Shown here in pieces: positions 8,581-21,330 of a stretch of 64,000 nucleotides of DNA. The stretch lies in NCBI RefSeq assembly GCF_003856975.1, contig NZ_CP033107.1, positions 372,001-436,000 on the forward strand. The letters run 5' to 3'. How positions within the stretch are numbered: the stretch's first letter is position 1; each line of letters starts with the position of its first letter. The translations under genes and the position numbers were made by a program. The DNA is from Plantibacter sp. PA-3-X8. Lineage in GTDB: Bacteria > Actinomycetota > Actinomycetes > Actinomycetales > Microbacteriaceae. The notes below the pieces were generated by a model. That model saw only the letters and a list, made by a program, of their open reading frames with translations. It was not told the DNA's origin and did no database searches.

Positions 8581-9869
8581 CGGCCCGACTCCGCAGGCAG
8601 GCCCGACTCCGTGGTCTCGCGGGTCGCTGCGGTGGCGCGCGCGTCGACCGCACGACGAGCCGGCATCGCGGCGGCCACGGCGGCCTCGTCGGCGAACGGA
8701 CGGGACGGGAATCGACCGGGCGCGTATCGCGACGCGTCGACGAAGGGGCTCTCACCCGTGACCATCAGTTCGGCGAGCATCCGGCCGAGTCCGGGGCCGT
8801 GCGTGACGCCGGACTCGTTGTCGCCGGCCACGACGTACAGCCCGTCGAGCTCCGGCAAGGGGCCCGCGATGAAGCGGCGGTCCGCGGTGTACGACACGAT
8901 CCCCTGCACGGCTTCCGCGTCGTCGACGACGGGCGCGGCGGCCGGGATGAGCTCGGAGATGATCGGCGACAGGTGCTCCCGCATCGCCTCGACGAGGTCG
9001 GGGCGGTCCGGGCGACGGTCGGCCGGGCTGTCATGCACCGCGAGCACCTCGTAGCCGACGCCGTTGCCATAGGTGAGACCGCCGAGGTGTTCCCGGATCC
9101 ACAGTCCGTCGAGTTCCGGGATCATGAGGGTCGGCACCTCGCCGAGGCCGAACGGGGCGGTGGTCAGGCGGCTCGCGATCACGCGTGCGAACGGCAGCAC
9201 GCGGTCCGTGGCGGCGAGGAGTCCGTTCGTCCAGGAACCGGTGGCGAGGACGACCTCGTCGCCGAGGACGCGCTCGCCGGCCGCGGTCAGCACGCCGACG
9301 GCTCGGCCACCCTCGGCGAGGAAATCGACGACGGGCGTGTGCTCGACGATCTCGACGCCCTCGGCCCGGGCGAGCGCCGCGAGCGCGAGTCCGGCGTCGG
9401 GCGCGCTGATCTGGATGCCGTCGGGATGGATGAACGCCCCGACAATGGCCTCAGGGTCGAGACCCGGAACGAGCTCAGCGGTCTCGACGGCGGTGAGCAG
9501 GCGGGCGTCCTCGGGTCGGAGCGGGTGCTCGGCGAACGGCAGCAGGTGATCGAGCACGGCCTGCTCGGTGAGCGCGAGCCACACGTTGCCCGTGTTCCGC
9601 AGACCGATGTCATATCCGGCCGCGTCGAGCCCACGGTAGAAGTCGAGGCCCGCCTGCTCGAGGGCGAGTTCCGACTCGTCCCAGTACCAGGCGTAGCCCG
9701 CCGCCCAGAGGCCGACGAAGCCCGCTCCCGCCGCGGTCGTCGCTCCGGCGGTGGTGCCCGACTCGAGGACCGTCACCCGGCGCCCGGCGCGGGCGAGGTG
9801 GACGGCGGTCGCCAGGCCGAAGAGGCCGGCACCGACGATGACGGTGGTTGCGGGGCGGGGGTCGGTCAC
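8577..9869 (-). CDS. FAD-dependent amino acid oxidase/dehydrogenase (DAO family)
   Basis: Second DAO-superfamily flavoenzyme, 430 residues, distinct from its neighbour. It has VIVGAGLFGLATAVHLARAG near residue 10 with VTVLESG following, GAGFVGLWAAGYAWYW in place of the sarcosine-oxidase motif, and a C-terminal GLYVVAGDNESGVTHGPGLG. It resembles glycine/D-amino-acid oxidases and the beta subunit of heterotetrameric sarcosine oxidase. The last 50 residues are Ala/Arg/Thr-rich and probably disordered. GTG 9869 is preceded by TAGCCT at a 6-base distance, which suggests a leaderless transcript. It is the first gene of the operon leading to the other oxidase and the binding protein. Confidence 0.88.
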   Translation of the reverse strand: MTDPRPATTVIVGAGLFGLATAVHLARAGRRVTVLESGTTAGATTAAGAGFVGLWAAGYAWYWDESELALEQAGLDFYRGLDAAGYDIGLRNTGNVWLALTEQAVLDHLLPFAEHPLRPEDARLLTAVETAELVPGLDPEAIVGAFIHPDGIQISAPDAGLALAALARAEGVEIVEHTPVVDFLAEGGRAVGVLTAAGERVLGDEVVLATGSWTNGLLAATDRVLPFARVIASRLTTAPFGLGEVPTLMIPELDGLWIREHLGGLTYGNGVGYEVLAVHDSPADRRPDRPDLVEAMREHLSPIISELIPAAAPVVDDAEAVQGIVSYTADRRFIAGPLPELDGLYVVAGDNESGVTHGPGLGRMLAELMVTGESPFVDASRYAPGRFPSRPFADEAAVAAAMPARRAVDARATAATRETTESGLPAESGR

Positions 9870-9957
9870 CCTTCGAGGCTAGTCACTCGCCGTCCAGGAG
9901 CCGACCACCCCGTCGCAATCCGACACTCGCCGTGTCCTTCGCCGGCGGATTCCGCGT

Positions 9958-10029
9958 CCCCGACTCAGGAGGTGTGCGGCGCGCCGGTCCCGTCAGCGGT
10001 CGACGCGCCGGAGCACTCCTGAGTCGGGG
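9958..10029. repeat. repeat family 4, single copy (CCCCGACTCAGGAG ... CTCCTGAGTCGGGG)
   Basis: A 72-bp inverted repeat between divergently distant genes: the left arm CCCCGACTCAGGAG pairs perfectly with CTCCTGAGTCGGGG, and an inner GGCGCGCCGG / GACGCGCCGG pair lies in the loop. Related elements occur in tandem at 57.2 kb. It sits 13 bases after the glutamate dehydrogenase stop on the minus strand and could serve as its terminator. Confidence 0.85.
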
Positions 10030-10041
10030 GCAAGGGCGGGG

Positions 10042-13637
<3,596 letters not shown>

Positions 13638-13663
13638 GGCACCGTTGACGCGCGGTCGGCGCC

Positions 13664-13742
13664 CACAACTCCCGCACCCGGCCGCGAATCCCGCTGACAC
13701 GCCGTCCCCGAGTTCGGACACGGACCGACAGCAGGAGTTATG
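13664..13742. repeat. repeat family 3, copy 1 (CACAACTCC ... GGAGTT)
   Basis: Imperfect inverted repeat of about 79 bp between the convergent GntR and pheA genes. The left arm is CACAACTCCCGC and the right arm GCAGGAGTTATG, with a GC-rich variable centre. Three more copies lie near 36.55, 51.5 and 54.0 kb. Confidence 0.8.
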
Positions 13743-13757
13743 CGCGAACGTGACAGC

Positions 13758-14720
13758 TCAGTCGTCGAGCGGCTCCGCCGAGAGCAGCCCGCGCAACCAG
13801 TCGCGGGCCTCGATGAACACCTCGTCGTTGTACCGGGAGTGGTAGTCGACGGCGGTGCGATCGGCGCTCGGGTACGAGCCCAGGAAGATCACATTCGGGC
13901 TGAAGCGTCGGAGCCCCAGCAGGGCGTCGGCCATCCGCTCGTCCTCGATGTGTCCGAGGGCGTCGATCACGAAGCGGTACCGGCCGAGCGCGTCGCCGAT
14001 GGGCCGCGACTCGATGAGGCTCAGGTTCACGCCTCGCGTGGAGAACTGCTCGAGCATGCCGAGCAGCGAGCCGGACTCGTCGTTCGGCAGCTCGACGATG
14101 AGGCTCGTCTTGTCGGCGCCCGTCCTGGCCGGGATCTCCCGTGAGCGACTGACGACGACGAAGCGGGTCACGGCGTTCGGGTTGTCGCCGATGTTCTCCG
14201 CGAGGACGTCGAGGTCGTAGTGGTTCACGATGCCGGGCGGGGCGACCGCGGCGTCGGCGGTGGAGGTGCCGTCGAGGAGCGAGGCCGCGGCGGCGACGTT
14301 GCTCGACGCCGGGATGTGTCCGTGCGAGGGCAGCTTGGCGTCGAGCCAGAGGTGGCACTGCCCGTAGGCAACGGGGTGCGCGTTCACGACCGAGACGTCC
14401 TCGAGGCGGGTTCCGGGGCGGGCGACGAGCACGAAGTTCACCGGCACGAGCACCTCGCCGACGATGCGGAGACCGGGCATCGTGGCGAGTGCATCCTGCG
14501 CCACGGACACCCCTCCGTCGACCGAGTTCTCGATGGCGATGACCGCGGCTGTGCTGCGGCCCTCGAGGACGTCGCCGAGCGCCTCGCCGACGTTCGACAC
14601 GGGCTTCCAGATCTGGCCCCTGGCCTCCTCGACCTGGCCGAGCGCCACCTCGGTGAAGGTCCCGCTCGGACCGAGGAAACTGTAGCTCCGGAGGGCGTCG
14701 TCGGCGGGTGCGGCTGGCAT
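13758..14720 (-). CDS. pheA: prephenate dehydratase
   Basis: Converts prephenate to phenylpyruvate in phenylalanine synthesis; 320 residues, a stand-alone enzyme without chorismate mutase. The catalytic PDT domain spans about residues 10-190 (FLGPSGTFTE, IENSVDGGV, AVTRFVVVS with the catalytic TRF). A C-terminal ACT domain follows, with SLIESRPIGDALGRYRFVID, the phenylalanine-binding ESRP motif that mediates feedback inhibition. ATG 14720 begins MPAAPADD and is preceded by TACGCT seven bases away, with no Shine-Dalgarno, so it is probably leaderless; the frame upstream lacks family similarity. Confidence 0.96.
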   Translation of the reverse strand: MPAAPADDALRSYSFLGPSGTFTEVALGQVEEARGQIWKPVSNVGEALGDVLEGRSTAAVIAIENSVDGGVSVAQDALATMPGLRIVGEVLVPVNFVLVARPGTRLEDVSVVNAHPVAYGQCHLWLDAKLPSHGHIPASSNVAAAASLLDGTSTADAAVAPPGIVNHYDLDVLAENIGDNPNAVTRFVVVSRSREIPARTGADKTSLIVELPNDESGSLLGMLEQFSTRGVNLSLIESRPIGDALGRYRFVIDALGHIEDERMADALLGLRRFSPNVIFLGSYPSADRTAVDYHSRYNDEVFIEARDWLRGLLSAEPLDD

Positions 14721-15009
14721 GCCTCCGAGCGTACCGTGTGGTTCGCGACACGCCCTTGGACGACCGTTGACTCCCATCCAGGTCACATTCGGGTGATTTC
14801 CAGGAAGATCGGGTCATTTCGGCCCCGATACCCCCCGTTTTGAGCTATTCAAATCACGCCACTACCCGCCACAATGGATACAAGGGTGTATTGAGCGCTG
14901 CCGCTCGTCTCGGGAAGCGAGTTCACGGCCGTTCGTCTCCCCGATCTCGATGCGTGATCCATGTCGCGCGAGGCTCCACCCGACGGGCTGAGACAGGAAC
15001 AGGAGTGAC
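14721..15009. other. intergenic region with two small palindromes
   Basis: This 289-bp gap between divergent genes has a less GC-rich patch at about 14835-14895. In it are TTTGA-GCTAT-TCAAA (14839-14853) and ATACA-AGGG-TGTAT (14878-14891), both operator-like. No gene or RNA is recognisable. Confidence 0.4.
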
Positions 15010-16578
15010 GTGACGAGTGTCTTCACCGACGCCGCCCCGCGGTCCACTCCCCGACTGAACCTGGCGAGCGGCAGCGAGGCCGCGTTCAGCGTCGGCTCCT
15101 CCTGGAGCCTCCCGTCATTGTCGCTGCCGACCTGGGTGCACCGGCCGATCTCGGCGGCCCGCGCGACCCTCGTCAAGTCGCTCGTCATGACCGTCGCGAT
15201 CGCCGCGATCCTGGCCGGCGTGGTCACGGTGACGCAGACCTCGACCGCCGGTGCGTCCGCGATCTCCGCCGCCGACTTCGCACCGGCGGCCTCCTCCGTC
15301 CCGACGATGACGGCCGCCGCCTTCACCACCGCCTACGCCGGGGATCTCGCCGCGGCGGCGACGACCCTCACGACGATGTCCTCATCGCAGGTCGCGCAGC
15401 TGTGGACCGAGCTCGCTCCTGGATACCGCGCACTGCTCATCACCGGTTACCCGGCGGTCATCGGCAACCTCGAGGGTGTCGCCTACACGGACCGGGCGAC
15501 GGCCAACGTCTCCCGGCTCGCCGGCCTCCTCGCCGACACCGAGGCGAGCTACCGCTCGCTGACGGTGAGCAGCGACCAGGTCGACGGGCAGGCGGACTCG
15601 GCGGCCCTCGCCACGACCCTGTCGCGCCTGGACGCGATCAAGCTGCTCGCCGACCGGTACGCACCGGACGCGATCGCCGCCCGCCTCCAGCCCGAGTACC
15701 TGATCACGTTGCAGGCGGGCGGCTCCGGACCCCCGCGGGTCGCGGTCGCCGTCGGAGACGTGGACACCGCCGCCTACGTCACGGTGCTCGTCCCCGGGAT
15801 GAACAGCAGCGCCCTCGAACTCGACGACTACCTGCGCGGGGCGAAGCGCATCCAGACCGCCGCAGCCGACAGTGCGGTCATCCTCTGGATCGGCGGACAC
15901 AGCCCGAGCGCACTCGAGGTGCCGTCGAACGACCGGGCCATCGAGGGGGCTCCCCTGCTCGCCGGGGTGCTCGCCGGATACGACGCCGTCCGTTCCGCTC
16001 ACGGCGTCGTCTCCCGGTTGAGCGTCGTGGCGCACTCCTACGGCACGGCGACGGCCTCGCTCGCGTTGGCGTCCGGCGACTATCACGTCGACGACTTCGT
16101 CATGCTCGGTTCGGCCGGCATCCCGACGGAGATCAGGATCGACGATCTGCACGTCCCGGCCGGCCGCGTGTACGCCTCCCAGGCGAGCGCCGACACCCTC
16201 GCCGGTCTCGGCCAGCTCCTGTCCGGTCGAGCCGACCCCGCGACGAGCTCCTGGGGCGCGACCACCTTCGGTTCGGACGGGCTGACGCTCGGCGACGGCG
16301 ACCACCTCGGCGCCGTCGAGGGACACAACGCGGTCGGGTCGAGCAACGCCGACGACCGGGGCAAGTACCTCGGGCCGGCCACCGAGAGCCTCTACGCCAT
16401 CCAGCGCATCGTCACGGGTCAGGCCTCGGCGGTCGCCGACCTGACGACGCCCGTATCGCCCCACCAGCGCACCTCCGTGCCGGACGCCGCGGGCGCCGGG
16501 GCGGGCGCGTCCACGACGAGCACCTCCACCACCGCCTCCGCTTCCGCCTCGGCCGCGGCGCTCCTCGCCACGCGCTAG
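15010..16578 (+). CDS. secreted or membrane-anchored alpha/beta hydrolase (DUF1023 type)
   Basis: Protein of 522 residues with one hydrophobic helix at about 57-78 (VKSLVMTVAIAAILAGVVTV), then a long Ala/Thr-rich helical region and an alpha/beta-hydrolase domain. The oxyanion-type VLVPGMNSSALELD is near residue 258 and the nucleophile elbow VVAHSYGTATASLA near 340, with a late HLGAVEGHNAV that may provide the histidine. This matches the actinobacterial DUF1023 hydrolases, whose substrates are unknown. The C-terminus is a Ser/Thr/Ala tail. GTG 15010 has AGGAG four bases upstream. It is flanked by unrelated genes. Confidence 0.85.
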   Translation: MTSVFTDAAPRSTPRLNLASGSEAAFSVGSSWSLPSLSLPTWVHRPISAARATLVKSLVMTVAIAAILAGVVTVTQTSTAGASAISAADFAPAASSVPTMTAAAFTTAYAGDLAAAATTLTTMSSSQVAQLWTELAPGYRALLITGYPAVIGNLEGVAYTDRATANVSRLAGLLADTEASYRSLTVSSDQVDGQADSAALATTLSRLDAIKLLADRYAPDAIAARLQPEYLITLQAGGSGPPRVAVAVGDVDTAAYVTVLVPGMNSSALELDDYLRGAKRIQTAAADSAVILWIGGHSPSALEVPSNDRAIEGAPLLAGVLAGYDAVRSAHGVVSRLSVVAHSYGTATASLALASGDYHVDDFVMLGSAGIPTEIRIDDLHVPAGRVYASQASADTLAGLGQLLSGRADPATSSWGATTFGSDGLTLGDGDHLGAVEGHNAVGSSNADDRGKYLGPATESLYAIQRIVTGQASAVADLTTPVSPHQRTSVPDAAGAGAGASTTSTSTTASASASAAALLATR

Positions 16579-16667
16579 TCGACGGCCCTCCACAGGCACC
16601 CGGAGCAGGGACCTCTCCACAGATCTGTGTCGGCCCGCCCCTGCGCCGAGGGAACCGGGTAACGTCG

Positions 16668-16697
16668 TTGACATACCGACATACGCCTTCGTAGGCT
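16668..16697 (+). promoter_or_regulatory. promoter of the VapBC operon, leaderless
   Basis: TTGACA (16668-16673) and TAGGCT (16692-16697) are separated by 18 bases, and the antitoxin ATG follows the -10 by exactly 6 bases. The transcript therefore probably begins at the start codon. The spacer contains the direct repeat ACATAC-CG-ACATAC, a possible antitoxin binding site for autoregulation. Confidence 0.7.
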
Positions 16698-16703
16698 CGG
16701 CTC

Positions 16704-16946
16704 ATGCGAACGACCATCCGACTCGCCGACGAGTTCTACGAGGCCGTCCGCGAGCACGCCTCGCAGGAGGGGAAGACCGTCACCGCCTACATCGAAGAGG
16801 CCCTGCGCGCGAAGCTGGCCGCAGCGGCCGCGCCGCCCGAGCGGGAACCCTACAAGGTCGTGCCGTACGGCGGGGGAGGACCCCGCCCAGGAATCGACCT
16901 CACGAACAACGCGCAACTCGAGGACATCATGGACGGTTTCGAGTGA
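16704..16946 (+). CDS. vapB: antitoxin, ribbon-helix-helix (VapB-like)
   Basis: Eighty-residue protein whose N-terminus (MRTTIRLADEFYEAVREHASQEGKTVTAYIEEALR) fits a ribbon-helix-helix DNA-binding fold. The Gly/Pro-rich C-terminal half (YKVVPYGGGGPRPGIDL, ending DIMDGFE) is the usual toxin-wrapping segment. It should neutralise the PIN nuclease encoded next and repress the shared promoter. No Shine-Dalgarno precedes ATG 16704; TAGGCT is 6 bases away, so the message is leaderless. The stop overlaps the toxin GTG. Confidence 0.88.
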   Translation: MRTTIRLADEFYEAVREHASQEGKTVTAYIEEALRAKLAAAAAPPEREPYKVVPYGGGGPRPGIDLTNNAQLEDIMDGFE

Positions 16947-17389
16947 AGGTGGTCGACACCAACGTCCTCATCGGCGCGTTCCGACCCGATTCACAACACC
17001 ACCGCACGCTCGCAACCTGGTTGGAAGATGCCGTCCGATCGAGAGAACCCCTGGGCGTCAGCGAAGCCGTGCTCGCGGGGTACATCCGGATCGTGACCCA
17101 GCGTCGGATCTTCGTCGATCCCACTCCGATCTCCATCGCGCTCGAGCAGATGCAGCGACTCCGCGACGAGCCCGGCGTTCAGGTCGTCCGCCCTGGCCCG
17201 TCGTTCTGGACGGTCTTCACCTCGCTCTGTGCAGCGGTCGAGGCCCAAGGCAACCTCGTCTCGGACGCGGCCCACGCCGCACTCGCGATCGAACACCGGG
17301 CCACCTTCGTCACGCTCGATCGCGACTTCGCGCGCTTCCCCGACCTCCGCTGGGAATCGCCACTCGCCACGGGTCAAGCGCCTTCCTGA
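16943..17389 (+). CDS. vapC: toxin, PIN-domain ribonuclease (VapC-like)
   Basis: PIN nuclease of 148 residues, expected to cleave a specific RNA (tRNA in characterised VapCs) when freed from its antitoxin. Acidic Mg-binding residues are in place: [11 protein letters not shown] (Asp5), SEAVLAG (Glu41 region), [12 protein letters not shown] (Asp107 region) and [12 protein letters not shown] near residue 125. GTG 16943 overlaps the antitoxin stop (GTGA). The closest pattern is the group of VapC proteins whose third acid lies in LVSDAHLAAL-like sequences. The target is unknown. Confidence 0.9.
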   Translation: MKVVDTNVLIGAFRPDSQHHRTLATWLEDAVRSREPLGVSEAVLAGYIRIVTQRRIFVDPTPISIALEQMQRLRDEPGVQVVRPGPSFWTVFTSLCAAVEAQGNLVSDAAHAALAIEHRATFVTLDRDFARFPDLRWESPLATGQAPS

Positions 17390-17417
17390 CATCGGTCGTT
17401 CCTGCCAGACTGGTGCG

Positions 17418-19037
<1,620 letters not shown>

Positions 19038-19051
19038 GCAGCCGACGCCTC

Positions 19052-19091
19052 GACGGGCTCGGTGAGCGGACACACGCTCGCCGAGCCCGTC
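19052..19091 (+). terminator. hairpin after pgm
   Basis: GACGGGCTCGG (19052-19062) pairs with CCGAGCCCGTC (19081-19091). The stem continues inward through TGAGCG / CGCTCG with one mismatch around a GACACA loop. It has no U-tract, as is common for actinobacterial terminators. Confidence 0.7.
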
Positions 19092-19197
19092 GCCTGCATC
19101 CGGGCCTGTCGCCTGCATCCGGGCCTGTCGAGGGACGTGCCGACCCCCGGTCCCTGAGCCCGCTCCGCCCCGGTCCCTGAGCCTGTCGAAGGGCTAG
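19092..19197. repeat. 19-bp direct repeat and copies of the CCCTGAGC...TGTCGA repeat (family 5)
   Basis: GCCTGCATCCGGGCCTGTC occurs twice in tandem, with the second copy ending about 19130. Then come two degenerate units of GGTCCCTGAGCC, the second continuing as TGTCGAAGGG up to the carboxypeptidase stop. Related units are at 32.2 and 43.2 kb. The motif is widely scattered in actinobacterial genomes, to my knowledge. Confidence 0.7.
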
Positions 19198-20045
19198 TTC
19201 AGGTACCCGGGAGCCGCCGGGAGCCCGAAGAACTCCTCGAGCGTTGTCACGCCCGTGTTGTGCATCTCGGTCGCGAGCGGCACGCCGATGTAGCGGTAGT
19301 GCCATGGCTCGAACGAGAAGCCGGTGACGTCGACCTTGTCGGCCGGGTACCGCAGGAGGAACCCGAAGCGGTAGGCGTTCGCGGCGAGCCACTGGCCCTC
19401 CGCCGTGTCGCCGAAGCAGGTGTTGAGCGAGCAGTTGCCGCTCTCGGCACCGATGTCCATCGTCCAGCCGGTCTGGTGCTCGCTGTAGCCGGGGCGTGCG
19501 GTCGTCGAGTCGTCGGGTTCACTGTTGTACACCGACACCTGGCTCGAGTAGCTGCGGTACGCGCTGTTCGAGGCGAGCGACAGGCCGGCCTCGGCGGAGG
19601 CTGTGTCGAACAGCTGCACGATCGCGGCGGCGGCCTCGGCACGCAACAGCGGGTCCCACGTGTGGGCGACGGGGACGGACACGAGGTCCGGTGGTGTGTA
19701 GTCGACCGGGTTCAGCGGCCGGGTCTTGTTGACGACCACCCACGGGCTCAGCGGGTCGTCGATCGAGTAGGCGGCCTTGTCGAACGCCGGCGGGGCTGGA
19801 GGCGCGACCGGAACCGTCTCCGTCGGCGTCGGCGTGGGGGTCGGCGTCGGGGTGACGGACGGGGTCGCGCTCGGCGTCTTCGTGGCGGCGGCCGGGGTGG
19901 GCGTGGCGCCGCCGGCGATGTTCACGACGAGCACCACGAGCAGGATCGCGAGCGCGGCGGCCAGGACGCTCAACGCGATCACGCGGTTGCGTCGGACGCG
20001 CCGCGAAACCGGGCGTCGGTGGGAGGGCTGGTGGGCTGCGGTCAC
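19194..20045 (-). CDS. membrane-anchored D-alanyl-D-alanine carboxypeptidase, VanY type (M15B)
   Basis: Cell-wall peptidase of 283 residues: a basic cytoplasmic start, one membrane helix at about 23-45 (VIALSVLAAALAILLVVLVVNIAGG), a Thr/Pro repeat linker at 48-85 (TPTPTPTPTPT), and an M15 domain. Zinc and active-site motifs are YSEHQTGWTMDIG and the late FEPWHYRYIG. It probably trims the terminal D-Ala of muropeptides outside the membrane. GTG 20045 is preceded by TAGGCT at 6 bases and no Shine-Dalgarno, so it is leaderless. A 12-base palindrome, GGCGCATGCGCC (20068-20079), lies between it and the divergent esterase gene. No van resistance genes are near. Confidence 0.92.
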   Translation of the reverse strand: MTAAHQPSHRRPVSRRVRRNRVIALSVLAAALAILLVVLVVNIAGGATPTPAAATKTPSATPSVTPTPTPTPTPTETVPVAPPAPPAFDKAAYSIDDPLSPWVVVNKTRPLNPVDYTPPDLVSVPVAHTWDPLLRAEAAAAIVQLFDTASAEAGLSLASNSAYRSYSSQVSVYNSEPDDSTTARPGYSEHQTGWTMDIGAESGNCSLNTCFGDTAEGQWLAANAYRFGFLLRYPADKVDVTGFSFEPWHYRYIGVPLATEMHNTGVTTLEEFFGLPAAPGYLN

Positions 20046-20126
20046 ACGTCGAGCCTAACCGCGACACGGCGCATGCGCCTCTGCCACACTGTCGACAGGC
20101 TTGCACACCGGACGAGGGGCCCGACC

Positions 20127-21221
20127 ATGACCGCAGGGACGCCAGCACACCACGCGCCGACGCACCGGAAGCGCCCGCGATTCCGTCGGCTCCTGACCGC
20201 GGCCGCCGTCGTGATCGGTCTCGGCCTCGTCGTCGCGGTCATCGCGGCCATCACCCCGTGGCCGTCCGCGCTCCTCATCCGCTCGGTGTTCGAACGCGGC
20301 GGTGCTGCGACGGTCGCCGAGATGGAACCGTACGTCCCCGACACGAAGCTCACGGAGTTCCGCGACATCGCGTACGCGGCACCGAGCGGCGGCCGACCAC
20401 AGGTGGACACCACCCTCGACGTCTTCACCCCAGCGGACGGCACCGAACCGCTGACCACGATCGTCTGGATCCACGGCGGCGCCTGGATCTCCGGCGAGAA
20501 GGGCAACGTCGAGCCCTACCTCCGCATCCTCGCAGCAGCGGGGTACACGACGATCGCGGTCAACTACACGATCGCTCCCGAGGCCGTCTATCCGACGGCC
20601 GTGAACCAACTCAACGACGCCCTCGCGTACATCTCGGAGCACGCCGCCGAGTGGAACGGGAACCCGGACCGCCTCGTGCTCGCGGGCGACTCAGCGGGAT
20701 CGCAGCTCGCCAGCCAGCTCGCCGTCCTCACGACCAACCCGGACTACGCGACGCTGTCGGGCATGACCCCTGGTATCGACGCCGACCAGCTCGTCGGGAC
20801 GATCCTCAACTGCGGGGTCTACGACCTGCCGGCGATGGCCGAGCTCGACGGCATCGGCGCCTGGGGCCTCCAGACCGCCCTCTGGGCCTACGCGGGTACG
20901 AAGGACTGGTCGGAGACGTCGACCGGCGCGCTCATGTCGACGATCGACTTCGTCACCGCCGACTTCCCGCCGACCTTCATCACCGGCGGGAACGGCGACG
21001 CGCTCACCTGGTTGCAGTCGGTCCCGATGAGCAGCGCCCTCGAGGACGCCGGCGTCGACGTCACGAAGCTGTTCTGGGCCGCTGACCACGAGCCGGCACT
21101 CCCCCACGAGTACCAGTTCCACCTCGACCTCGACGACGCCCACGTGGCACTCGCGGCCACCCTGGACTACCTCGCGGCGCTCGACGCGAACCTCGACGCA
21201 GCGCCGACCACCACGCCCTGA
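20127..21221 (+). CDS. alpha/beta hydrolase (esterase, HSL/BD-FAE-like), membrane-anchored
   Basis: Esterase-like protein of 364 residues with an N-terminal membrane helix (about residues 23-46) and an extracytoplasmic hydrolase domain. The HGGAWISGEKG oxyanion motif is near residue 115 and the nucleophile elbow LAGDSAGSQLASQ near 193. The catalytic Asp is probably in FITGGNGDAL, and the His in AADHEPALPHEYQF. ATG 20127 follows GAGGGG at 7 bases. It is divergent from the VanY-type gene; the substrate is unknown. Confidence 0.87.
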   Translation: MTAGTPAHHAPTHRKRPRFRRLLTAAAVVIGLGLVVAVIAAITPWPSALLIRSVFERGGAATVAEMEPYVPDTKLTEFRDIAYAAPSGGRPQVDTTLDVFTPADGTEPLTTIVWIHGGAWISGEKGNVEPYLRILAAAGYTTIAVNYTIAPEAVYPTAVNQLNDALAYISEHAAEWNGNPDRLVLAGDSAGSQLASQLAVLTTNPDYATLSGMTPGIDADQLVGTILNCGVYDLPAMAELDGIGAWGLQTALWAYAGTKDWSETSTGALMSTIDFVTADFPPTFITGGNGDALTWLQSVPMSSALEDAGVDVTKLFWAADHEPALPHEYQFHLDLDDAHVALAATLDYLAALDANLDAAPTTTP

Positions 21222-21258
21222 CCGAAGCGGTTGCCGCGGAACTTGCGCCGGGTGTAAG

Positions 21259-21275
21259 TTTGCACACTACGCAAA
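21259..21275. promoter_or_regulatory. operator candidate TTTGC-N7-GCAAA
   Basis: An imperfect palindrome, TTTGC-ACACTAC-GCAAA, in an AT-richer patch 56 bases before the DHA2 efflux gene. It resembles TetR- or MarR-type operators of drug efflux genes. No regulator gene adjoins it, so any cognate protein is encoded elsewhere. Confidence 0.4.
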
Positions 21276-21330
21276 ATCCCCAACGTCGGTGCGCCTGCAA
21301 ACCGGCGCGCCCAGAGTCGAACGAGACCGC

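Noticed and set aside
5783..8755. A 990-residue fusion of an Arg-rich domain and the binding protein
   Set aside because: The open frame merely continues upstream through the out-of-phase oxidase gene. The true start with signal peptide and ribosome site is at 7357.
19260..20126. N-terminal extension of the esterase by 289 codons
   Set aside because: The extension is the antisense of the VanY-type gene. ATG 20127 has GAGGGG and begins a basic end plus membrane helix.
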